Assembly: GCA_019459145.1 (NCBI GenBank)
Contig: JAIBEK010000059.1
Location: 1 to 64,000 of the forward strand
Reading direction: 5' to 3'
Source: Arenimonas sp.
Lineage (GTDB): Bacteria > Pseudomonadota > Alphaproteobacteria > Rhizobiales > Rhizobiaceae
Length of the DNA stretch: 64,000 nucleotides
Position 1 is the first letter of the stretch; each line of letters begins with the position of its first letter. A program made the translations under genes and the position numbers. This document shows, piece by piece, positions 57,822-64,000 of this stretch. Below the pieces are notes generated by a model that worked only from the letters and a program-made list of their open reading frames with translations, did not search any database and was not told the DNA's origin.

Positions 57822-58970
57822 CTATTGCTGCAGCGGCTGGGGACCCGGAAGCGCCGGATTGCGCAGATCGATGCGGCTGGTGGCGGTCGGCAGAAAGGTC
57901 GGGCCGACCTTGCGCACGGCCGAGGATTTCGGGTCATAGGCCCGATCCTGCGGCATTGCCGGGGAGGCCTGCGCCGCCGGCCCGCCCGCTGTCCCTCGCG
58001 CCGACGCCGAGCGGCCGATTTCGACCACCGCCTTGTCGCTGCCGGGCGACTTGTCCGGCGCCCCTTGTGCCTGCATCTTGCGGTAATAGCCCGGCAGGTC
58101 GCAGCCGCAGGAGGGCTTTTCGCCGGTCGGCCGGTTCAGGTAGGAGAAAGCGGTCGGCAGCATCCTGTAGGGCTGGCCGGATACCGCTGAGACCATGTCG
58201 GCGGTCTCCGCGGTGCGCATCGAATGATAGTAGAGTTCGGTTTGCGTGTCGGGGCACATCTGCTGGCAGATCTGTGCGTCGCGGCGGAAATTGAGCGGCG
58301 AGGTGTTGGACGAGATCGGGAAGAAGGCGCCATCGCAGGTTCGCACGCACAAAGTCCGCAAGCTCCCGTGACCGGCAGTCCCGCGGAAGGCTTGGACGGT
58401 GTCCGGTTCGCGCAGGGGCTCCGTCGCGTCGGAGGGGCGGTTGAGCGTTCCCGGCGGCGATACCGATGTAGCGGTCGTGTCCGGCTGCCCGGCGTTGCAG
58501 CCATTGGCCTCGAGCGCCGCCAGAAGGCGCTCCCGCGTCGGATTGTTTCCCGCACCCTCGAAGCGAATGGCGTCGCGCTTGTCGACGAGCGCCCGCTTGT
58601 TGGCCTCCATCCGCGTCAGGGCCGCGGATAGCTCGCCGCATTGGCTGGTGCCGTCGGCCCGATATTCGACGATCGCGCCCTCGCAGCGCAGGCGTCGCAT
58701 GTCGTAGCGGACCTTGCGGATTTCCAGGTTCTGGCGAACGATGGCGCTGGAATAACGGCGCATATCGCGCGTGTCGGCGACCACTTCCGGCTGGGAGGCG
58801 AGCCGCACCCGCAAGCTCTCGCAGACCACCGATGCCTGCGCCGCCAGCGGCTGGCAGGTCAGGAGGAGCCCTAGCGTCAAGAGCAATCGATTTCTGCGAT
58901 GGTGCAAGTCGCGTCCCCGGTGGACATCGTCAGTTGTATTGAATAGAGCCCAGCCTATAGGCATTTTCAC
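57822..58970 (-). CDS. DUF2865 secreted protein
   Basis: 382 residues; a hydrophobic signal segment follows an unusual 28-residue basic lead (so the true start may be further in). DUF2865 features are the Cys pairs in LCVRTCDGAFFPIS and ICQQMCPDTQTELYY and the late CGCDLPGYY. Ten or so cysteines suggest disulphides in the periplasm. Common in Rhizobiales, function unknown. Confidence 0.82.
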   Translation of the reverse strand: MKMPIGWALFNTTDDVHRGRDLHHRRNRLLLTLGLLLTCQPLAAQASVVCESLRVRLASQPEVVADTRDMRRYSSAIVRQNLEIRKVRYDMRRLRCEGAIVEYRADGTSQCGELSAALTRMEANKRALVDKRDAIRFEGAGNNPTRERLLAALEANGCNAGQPDTTATSVSPPGTLNRPSDATEPLREPDTVQAFRGTAGHGSLRTLCVRTCDGAFFPISSNTSPLNFRRDAQICQQMCPDTQTELYYHSMRTAETADMVSAVSGQPYRMLPTAFSYLNRPTGEKPSCGCDLPGYYRKMQAQGAPDKSPGSDKAVVEIGRSASARGTAGGPAAQASPAMPQDRAYDPKSSAVRKVGPTFLPTATSRIDLRNPALPGPQPLQQ

Positions 58971-59079
58971 GATAGTTTGCGAGCGTCAAACCACCAAGCG
59001 GGAACACAAATCTGTGTTAACGCACAAGCGCCGCCCGGGCTATCGCCGAGCGCGGCGCTTGTCTTCGTCAAGGTCGCGA

Positions 59080-59721
59080 TCAGGCGGCGCGGGCCTGTTC
59101 GATCGCCAGCGGTTCGGCCAATACCGGGCCATCGATCTCGGCGACCGCCTTCATCCGCGAAAGAAGGTCGGGGGTCACCGCCCATGCGACCGCCACGGCA
59201 TGGACCGAGCCGATCTTGTGGGGCTCGGCGATGCGTTCGCCCGGGCAGCCCATGCGACGGAACATGCGCTCGAGAAAGACGTCCGTCACGGTGACGATAT
59301 CGCTCAAACCCAGGGCCAGACCGAGTTCTCCCACGCCGCACATCAGTTCTGCCGCGGCGATCGTCACCTGGTTCGAGGCGCGGTCCTGCGAGATCTCCGG
59401 CTCGATGCAGAAGCGGCTCGATTCCCAGATCGCCGCGCTGCGGATCTCGGGGCGACCGCCGAGCAGGACGGGGAAGGTGTCGTCGAGCATGTTGGGGCCG
59501 AGCGTCGGCAAGAGCCTGAGCGAGCCGCGCAGCAGGCCGTCGGGCGAATAGGACAGGATGTAGATGGGGTTGGCGTCGTCGTAGTGGTCGACCTCCCGAT
59601 CGCCCTCGACGATCACGTCCCACTTGAGAAGATCGTGGAAAACCCGCTTACGCAGCCGGTGCATGGCGGCGATTTCCTCGGGGTGGTCATTGCGATTGGC
59701 GCCATTGATGATCCGGATCAT
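59080..59721 (-). CDS. Acyl-homoserine-lactone synthase (LuxI family)
   Basis: 213 residues. The eight conserved LuxI positions can be placed: R24, F28, W34, D45, D48, R69, E100 and R103 (MHRLRKRVFHDLLKWDV, EVDHYDD, GSLRLLP, WESSRF). It makes an N-acyl-homoserine lactone from S-adenosylmethionine and an acyl carrier. A GGGAGA ribosome site lies 6 bases before the ATG and a lux box about 57-76 bases upstream. Encoded after a LuxR-type gene on the same strand. Confidence 0.92.
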   Translation of the reverse strand: MIRIINGANRNDHPEEIAAMHRLRKRVFHDLLKWDVIVEGDREVDHYDDANPIYILSYSPDGLLRGSLRLLPTLGPNMLDDTFPVLLGGRPEIRSAAIWESSRFCIEPEISQDRASNQVTIAAAELMCGVGELGLALGLSDIVTVTDVFLERMFRRMGCPGERIAEPHKIGSVHAVAVAWAVTPDLLSRMKAVAEIDGPVLAEPLAIEQARAA

Positions 59722-59777
59722 TCCAGTCTCCCTTGTTTGTCAGGCGACTGGAATTTGGCGAATTGCGTCAAAAATGA

Positions 59778-59797
59778 AACTGTCGGTAGCGACAGGT
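59778..59797 (-). promoter_or_regulatory. lux box upstream of the synthase gene
   Basis: On the minus strand ACCTGTCGCTACCGACAGTT matches the lux-box form ACCTGT-N8-ACAGGT at 11 of 12 conserved positions and is nearly palindromic. Position fits activation of the AHL synthase by the adjacent LuxR protein (positive feedback). Confidence 0.75.
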
Positions 59798-59847
59798 CGC
59801 GTAATTGCAATTGTGGATTATGCTCTTGCGCCGCAGGGTGGAGGCGG

Positions 59848-60591
59848 TCAATGAGGGTCCGGGCCGGGCAGCAGGCCGCGCCATGCGGCCTCGGCGACGG
59901 CCTGCGTGTTGGACACCACGTTCAGCTTGCGGCGCGCATTCGCCATGAAATACCGGACGGTGCGTTCGGTGATGCCGAGGATCACGGCGATCTCCCAGTA
60001 GCTTTTTCCTGCCGCCGCCCAGTAGAGCGCCTCGCGTTCGCGTCGCGTCAGGCGGGGTGTCGTCTGCTCGCCACGGCCCGGTCCGTTGCCTTGCAGCATC
60101 GACGCATGGAATTCGACGGCGAGCGCCTGCAGGTCGCGGTCATGGAGGCGGCGGAACCTGTGCCATTCGCAGGGTTCGGCAGCGACATGAACCGCGAGCA
60201 TGGCCTGGCGACCCTCGCGCGAGATCAGCGGATAGGCGACGCCGCAGGGCGTGATGCCGAGACGGTCGGCGATCCGGTCAAGACCGTCACGGGCCGGCGT
60301 GCCCGGCGCCAGCGCGCTCCAGTCGAGTGGGCGGATGGATGCCAATGCCTGGCGCAGCGGTGGCTCCAAGACGGAGGGGCCGAGCGCCTTGACCGCATGC
60401 GCCGCCGCGGTGCCGAAGGTGTGGCACAAGCGGTGCGGCTTCACGCCCGCAGGCGTGCACGCGGCGTCGATGTAGACGACGTGAGCAACGCCGAAGGTGA
60501 CCTGAATTTGTCTGAAGAACGGGAGCGGACGCACGACCTTCTGGTCTTGCAGCCAGTCCAGCAGGTCGAAGTAGCCGCCCTGGTCCGTCAT
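59848..60591 (-). CDS. LuxR-family transcriptional regulator with divergent ligand domain
   Basis: 247 residues: N-terminal ligand-binding-like domain (20-165) and C-terminal LuxR helix-turn-helix (LTRREREALYWAAAGKSYWE, 181-226). Against TraR, W85 and G113 appear kept (W91, G117) but the AHL-contact positions W57 and D70 read Ala63 and Glu76 in a gap-free alignment; Pro71 is kept. It may bind a different ligand or none. The start at 60591 has AGGG 8 bases upstream. It precedes the synthase gene with a 126-base gap holding a lux box. Confidence 0.85.
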   Translation of the reverse strand: MTDQGGYFDLLDWLQDQKVVRPLPFFRQIQVTFGVAHVVYIDAACTPAGVKPHRLCHTFGTAAAHAVKALGPSVLEPPLRQALASIRPLDWSALAPGTPARDGLDRIADRLGITPCGVAYPLISREGRQAMLAVHVAAEPCEWHRFRRLHDRDLQALAVEFHASMLQGNGPGRGEQTTPRLTRREREALYWAAAGKSYWEIAVILGITERTVRYFMANARRKLNVVSNTQAVAEAAWRGLLPGPDPH

Positions 60592-60680
60592 TCCTGAAAC
60601 CCTACAAAAATATGGGTCAAGAGTGTTCGCCGGACGACGCGATGTCCAGACGCAATTTTGGCGGGTCAGCGTGCCGCTCG

Positions 60681-60705
60681 TCCCCGTCATGGTCGATGAC
60701 GGGGA
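60681..60705. repeat. Perfect 10-bp stem-loop between malic enzyme and luxR
   Basis: TCCCCGTCAT and ATGACGGGGA pair exactly around a 5-base loop, 38-62 bases after the malic-enzyme stop. No T run follows on the minus strand; possible Rho-dependent or weak terminator. Confidence 0.5.
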
Positions 60706-60742
60706 TGATCGGGCTCAACGGCCTTGGACGCGGGTCGACACC

Positions 60743-63049
60743 TCAGTCCGGCTGCGATGCCTCGACCACGGCAAGCGCCGCCATGTTGACCACGCCGCGC
60801 GATGTGACCGAGGTCGACAGGACGTGGGCGGGCAGGGCCGCGCCGAGCAGGATCGGTCCGACATGCAGGGCATCCATCATCGTGCGGACGATGCCGAGCG
60901 AGATATTGGCGGCGTCGAGATTGGGGAAAACCAGAAGATTGGCTTCGCCGGTGAGCGTGCTGTCGGGCATGGCCCGCTTGCGCAAGGTCTCGGAAAGCGC
61001 CGAACCACCCTGCATTTCACCATCGACCTCGAGGTCCGGCGCCTGGGCGCGGATCAGTTGCAGCGCTTCGCGCATCTTGCGGGCGCTGTCGGAATCGCGC
61101 GAGCCGAAATTCGAGTGCGAAACGAGCGCGGCCTTGGGCGTGATGCCGAAACGGCGGATTTCCTGGGCGGCGAGGATCGTCATTTCGGCGATCTCGGCGG
61201 CGGAGGGACTATAGGTGACGAAGGTGTCGGTGAAGAAGATGGCGCCGCGCTGGGAGATCAGCAGGCTGAGGCCGGAAAAGGCCCGCACACCCGGCTTCTT
61301 GCCGATGATCTGGCCGACATCGCGCAGGTGGCGGTCGAAACGGCCTTCGACGCCGCAGATCAGGGCGTCGGCATCGCCGCGCCGCACGGCGAGCGCGCCG
61401 ATCACGGTGTTGTTGGTGCGCACGATCGTGCGGGCGGCCTCCGGATTGATGCCGGCCCGGCCGACCAGGGCGAAATAGTCCTCGACATAGTCACGGTAGC
61501 GCGGATCGTCCTCGGGGTTGACCAGCTCGAAATCGACGCCCGGACGGATGCGCAGGCCGAAGCGCTGCAGGCGGCTCTCGATGATGTGCGGACGGCCGAT
61601 CAGGATCGGCTTGCCGCTGCCTTCCTCGAGCAGGACCTGGGCGGCGCGCAGCACGCGCTCGTCCTCGCCCTCGGCGAAGATCACGCGCTTGTCGGAGGCC
61701 TTCTTCGCCGCCGCGAAGATCGGCTTCATGACGAAGCCGGAACGGAAGACGAAGCGGTTCAACTGGTCGAGATAGGTATCGAAGTCGGCGATCGGCCGCC
61801 GGGCCACTCCGCTTTCCTCCGCCGCCCTGGCAACCGCGGGCGCGATGCGCAGGATCAGGCGCGGGTCGAAGGGAGAGGGGATGAGATAGTTCGGGCCGAA
61901 GGTCGGCGATTCGCCCGAATAGGCACGGGCGGCGACCTCGGACACTTCCTCGCGGGCAAGCGCAGCGATGGCGCGCACCGCGGCCATCTTCATCTCCTCG
62001 TTGATCGTCGTTGCGCCGCAATCGAGCGCGCCGCGGAAGATGTAGGGGAAGCACAGGACGTTGTTGACCTGGTTGGGAAAGTCGGAGCGGCCGGTGCAGA
62101 TCATCGCGTCGGGGCGGGCCGCGCGGGCCAGTTCCGGCATGATCTCCGGCGTCGGATTGGCAAGCGCCATGATCAGCGGCTTTTCCGCCATCTGCACGAG
62201 AAGTTCGGGCTTCAGCACGCCGGCTGCGGACAGTCCGAGGAACACGTCGGCGCCCTCGATCGATTCGGCCAGCATGCGCTTGTCGCTGACCTGAGCATAG
62301 ACCGACTTCCACTGGTCCATCAACGCTTCACGGCCGACATAGACCAGGCCCTCGATGTCGTGCACCCAGATATTTTCCCGCCGGGCGCCGAGAATCACCA
62401 GAAGGTTCAAGCAGGCCAGCGCCGCAGCGCCCGCGCCCGAGGCGACGATCTTGACGTCCTCGATCTTCTTGCCGGCCAGTTCCAGGCCGTTGAGAATGGC
62501 GGCCGCGACGATGATCGCCGTCCCGTGCTGGTCGTCGTGGAAAACCGGAATGTTCATCTTGTCGCGCAACTGCTGCTCGACTTCGAAGCATTCCGGCGCC
62601 TTGATGTCCTCGAGATTGATGCCGCCGAAGGTCGGCTCGAGCGCCGAGACGGTGGAGACCATCGAATCGACGGTCATGGCGTCGATCTCGATGTCGAAAA
62701 CGTCGATGCCGGCGAACTTCTTGAACAAGACGGCCTTGCCTTCCATCACCGGCTTGGAGGCGAGCGGTCCGATATTGCCGAGCCCGAGCACGGCAGTGCC
62801 ATTGGAAATGACGGCGACGAGATTGCCGCGCGCGGTGTAGTCGGCGGCGGTCTCCGGCGCGTCGCGGATGGCCAGGCAAGGGGCAGCGACACCGGGCGAA
62901 TAGGCAAGCGCGAGGTCGCGCTGGTTGCCGAGCGGCTTGGTCGCCTGGATCTCCAGCTTTCCCGGTCGCGGATAGCGATGGTAGAAAAGTGCCTGTTCGT
63001 CGAGATCGGCGCTGGGGGCTGCCGGCTTGTTCTTGTCGGTGGTATCCAT
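60743..63049 (-). CDS. NAD(P)-dependent malic enzyme fused to phosphotransacetylase domain
   Basis: 768 residues: N-terminal malic enzyme (about 1-430; [39 protein letters not shown]) fused to a PTA-like domain (about 440-768). This chimeric form is typical of rhizobial Dme/Tme. The malic part turns malate into pyruvate and CO2; the PTA part is usually catalytically inactive and regulatory. NAD or NADP use cannot be told by eye. ATG 63049 is preferred over 63070. Confidence 0.92.
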   Translation of the reverse strand: MDTTDKNKPAAPSADLDEQALFYHRYPRPGKLEIQATKPLGNQRDLALAYSPGVAAPCLAIRDAPETAADYTARGNLVAVISNGTAVLGLGNIGPLASKPVMEGKAVLFKKFAGIDVFDIEIDAMTVDSMVSTVSALEPTFGGINLEDIKAPECFEVEQQLRDKMNIPVFHDDQHGTAIIVAAAILNGLELAGKKIEDVKIVASGAGAAALACLNLLVILGARRENIWVHDIEGLVYVGREALMDQWKSVYAQVSDKRMLAESIEGADVFLGLSAAGVLKPELLVQMAEKPLIMALANPTPEIMPELARAARPDAMICTGRSDFPNQVNNVLCFPYIFRGALDCGATTINEEMKMAAVRAIAALAREEVSEVAARAYSGESPTFGPNYLIPSPFDPRLILRIAPAVARAAEESGVARRPIADFDTYLDQLNRFVFRSGFVMKPIFAAAKKASDKRVIFAEGEDERVLRAAQVLLEEGSGKPILIGRPHIIESRLQRFGLRIRPGVDFELVNPEDDPRYRDYVEDYFALVGRAGINPEAARTIVRTNNTVIGALAVRRGDADALICGVEGRFDRHLRDVGQIIGKKPGVRAFSGLSLLISQRGAIFFTDTFVTYSPSAAEIAEMTILAAQEIRRFGITPKAALVSHSNFGSRDSDSARKMREALQLIRAQAPDLEVDGEMQGGSALSETLRKRAMPDSTLTGEANLLVFPNLDAANISLGIVRTMMDALHVGPILLGAALPAHVLSTSVTSRGVVNMAALAVVEASQPD

Positions 63050-63225
63050 GCTTTTCCGTGTCCGGTTCATTCACTGGTATGCGATCCTGCATACACCAAA
63101 TGAACCGGACTGGGAGTACCCCGCCGCTCTGCTCACCGATTTTGTCGGCCCGCAACCGGTTGGGGACAATCCTCACGGGCGAGGGAACATGAAACGCAAT
63201 CGCCGCACAGGCAGTTGAGAGGCGA

Positions 63226-63411
63226 TCAGGTCGAGGGCGAGATGACCGGCGGCAGGGAGGTCGGACGCAGGCCAAACTTCGACTGGGCGCATTGTTCGGC
63301 GGTAAGGCCGGCCTTGGCGCAGGCGACCGACTTCTCGTCGGCGGTGCGGGTGGTCTGGGAGCAGCCGGCAAGCGCGGTCAGCATCAATGTGGCGACAAGC
63401 AGTTTCTTCAT
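63226..63411 (-). CDS. Small lipoprotein
   Basis: 61 residues with a lipoprotein signal (lipobox LTALAGC, Cys17) and two later cysteines. It is a short acylated protein, probably in the outer membrane, with unknown function. It diverges from a TetR gene across a palindrome, so it may be the target of that regulator. Confidence 0.75.
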   Translation of the reverse strand: MKKLLVATLMLTALAGCSQTTRTADEKSVACAKAGLTAEQCAQSKFGLRPTSLPPVISPST

Positions 63412-63467
63412 GAGGGATCTCCAGAATTTGGTTTTGGTTGGAAGGAAGTGAACTGATGCGGTCTATG

Positions 63468-63485
63468 TTGAACACAGGTGTTCAA
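63468..63485. promoter_or_regulatory. TTGAACAC-AG-GTGTTCAA palindrome, probable TetR operator
   Basis: A perfect 8-2-8 inverted repeat in the 184-base gap between the divergent lipoprotein and TetR genes. Confidence 0.65.
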
Positions 63486-63595
63486 ATGTCAACATTGATG
63501 TTTTCGGTGGCGGATGCTATGGCAACCGTCTCGCGCTTGGCTTGACAGCAGCCCCCCGTTGCCAAGGATGGGGATGGAAAACCGAGGAGGGTCGC

Positions 63596-64000
63596 GTGAA
63601 ATCTGTCGTTCAGTGCCGTATCCACGAGGCGGCGATGCGTCTCTTTGCCCGGGTCGGTGCATGTCGGGTGAATGTCAGCGATCTCGCAGAAGAGGCGGGG
63701 GTCGCGCGGGGCACGATCTACAATACTGTGCCCAATCCCGACAGCCTGTTCGAGGATGTCGCCGGTGATCTCGCCGGCGAAATGCAGGAACGCGTGCGCA
63801 CCAGCATTGACGGCCTCGAGGATCCGGCGGCCAGGCTCGCCTGCGGCATCCGCCTGTTCATTCGCCGGGCGCACGAGGAACCGCAATGGGGCCGCTTCAT
63901 CGTGCATTTCGGTTTCAGCAACAAGTCGCTGCGGGGGCTTTTGACCGCCTCGCTCACCGACGAAATGGGCGAGGCGATCACACGTGGCCGCTATGGCATC
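63596..64000 (+). CDS. TetR-family transcriptional regulator, 3'-truncated
   Basis: The gene runs off the end of the window; 135 residues are seen. GTG start with AGGAGG 5 bases upstream. N-terminal helix-turn-helix VNVSDLAEEAGVARGTIYN matches TetR. The rest is the start of the helical ligand domain. The palindrome upstream is its likely operator. Confidence 0.85.
   Translation, partial: MKSVVQCRIHEAAMRLFARVGACRVNVSDLAEEAGVARGTIYNTVPNPDSLFEDVAGDLAGEMQERVRTSIDGLEDPAARLACGIRLFIRRAHEEPQWGRFIVHFGFSNKSLRGLLTASLTDEMGEAITRGRYGI

Noticed and set aside
60623..63103. 826-codon + strand open frame across the malic enzyme gene
   Set aside because: Antisense of a well-conserved enzyme; composition rich in Asp, His, Arg and Gly and no domain seen.

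Overview
The window is a GC-rich chromosomal segment of an alphaproteobacterium, most likely a member of the Rhizobiaceae (Hyphomicrobiales). The gene content supports this: a HutX/ABM haem pair, Usg, a DUF2865 protein, a TIGR02281 retropepsin-like protease, divergent cobS/cobT with a riboswitch-led bluB elsewhere, a malic enzyme fused to a phosphotransacetylase domain, class II DAHP synthase, a sulfatase-fold phosphoglycerol transferase, and an arsR-arsC-aquaporin operon of the type known from Sinorhizobium. Species cannot be fixed from the sequence. I see no rRNA, tRNA, CRISPR, insertion sequence or prophage, so this reads as backbone DNA with local accessory modules.

Layout. 1-3.8 kb: end of a haem-related monooxygenase gene, hutX, a DUF3772/MscS channel and a small secreted protein. 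4-6.4 kb: two paralogous tandem-receiver proteins, the second ending in a diguanylate cyclase domain. 6.4-9.1 kb: an ABC exporter pair, an aspartic protease and a DUF1289 protein. 9.1-11.5 kb: cobS, cobT and diacylglycerol kinase. 11.4-20.6 kb: a secreted EEP-family phosphatase/nuclease, a membrane histidine kinase, nuclease and DNA-repair genes (SNase-like, uracil-DNA glycosylase family, AlkD-like), an Lrp regulator, a reductase, a small cytochrome c, a TPR-methyltransferase, DUF2270 and usg. 20.8-23.4 kb: a polar amino acid ABC importer with no ATPase gene. 23.7-25.9 kb: a large repeat-rich OmpA-family protein. 26-30.5 kb: mobB-mobA, a Bcr-type MFS exporter, an EamA exporter and moaA. 30.6-35.1 kb: DUF971, a MarR/hydrolase divergent pair, a flavin-fold protein, an M15 peptidase and a second diguanylate cyclase. 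35.3-38.5 kb: class I and class II fumarases side by side. 38.7-40.2 kb: the ars operon. 40.5-47.5 kb: L,D-transpeptidase, gph, rpiA, DUF2059, gor, a 37-residue small-protein gene and a hydrolase. 47.7-54.6 kb: aroG (class II), a GFA protein, a tandem winged-helix protein, the phosphoglycerol transferase and nadE. 54.7-60.6 kb: cobalamin riboswitch and bluB, a chemoreceptor, DUF2865, and a LuxI/LuxR quorum-sensing pair with a lux box. 60.7-64 kb: malic enzyme, a small lipoprotein and a truncated TetR gene.

Connections. Cobalamin synthesis is split between cobS/cobT and bluB, and only bluB carries a visible riboswitch. Molybdenum-cofactor genes flank two exporters. Arsenate would be reduced by ArsC and leave as arsenite through the aquaporin. 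Two diguanylate cyclases, a degenerate receiver protein, a chemoreceptor and an AHL system give the segment a strong signalling content. No wholly new multi-gene system is obvious. The best leads are the receiver pair with its 13-bp palindrome, the LuxR protein with substituted ligand-contact positions, the repeat-rich OmpA protein, the 37-residue small protein, and a PHO-box-like site held inside a 9-bp inverted repeat ahead of nadE.
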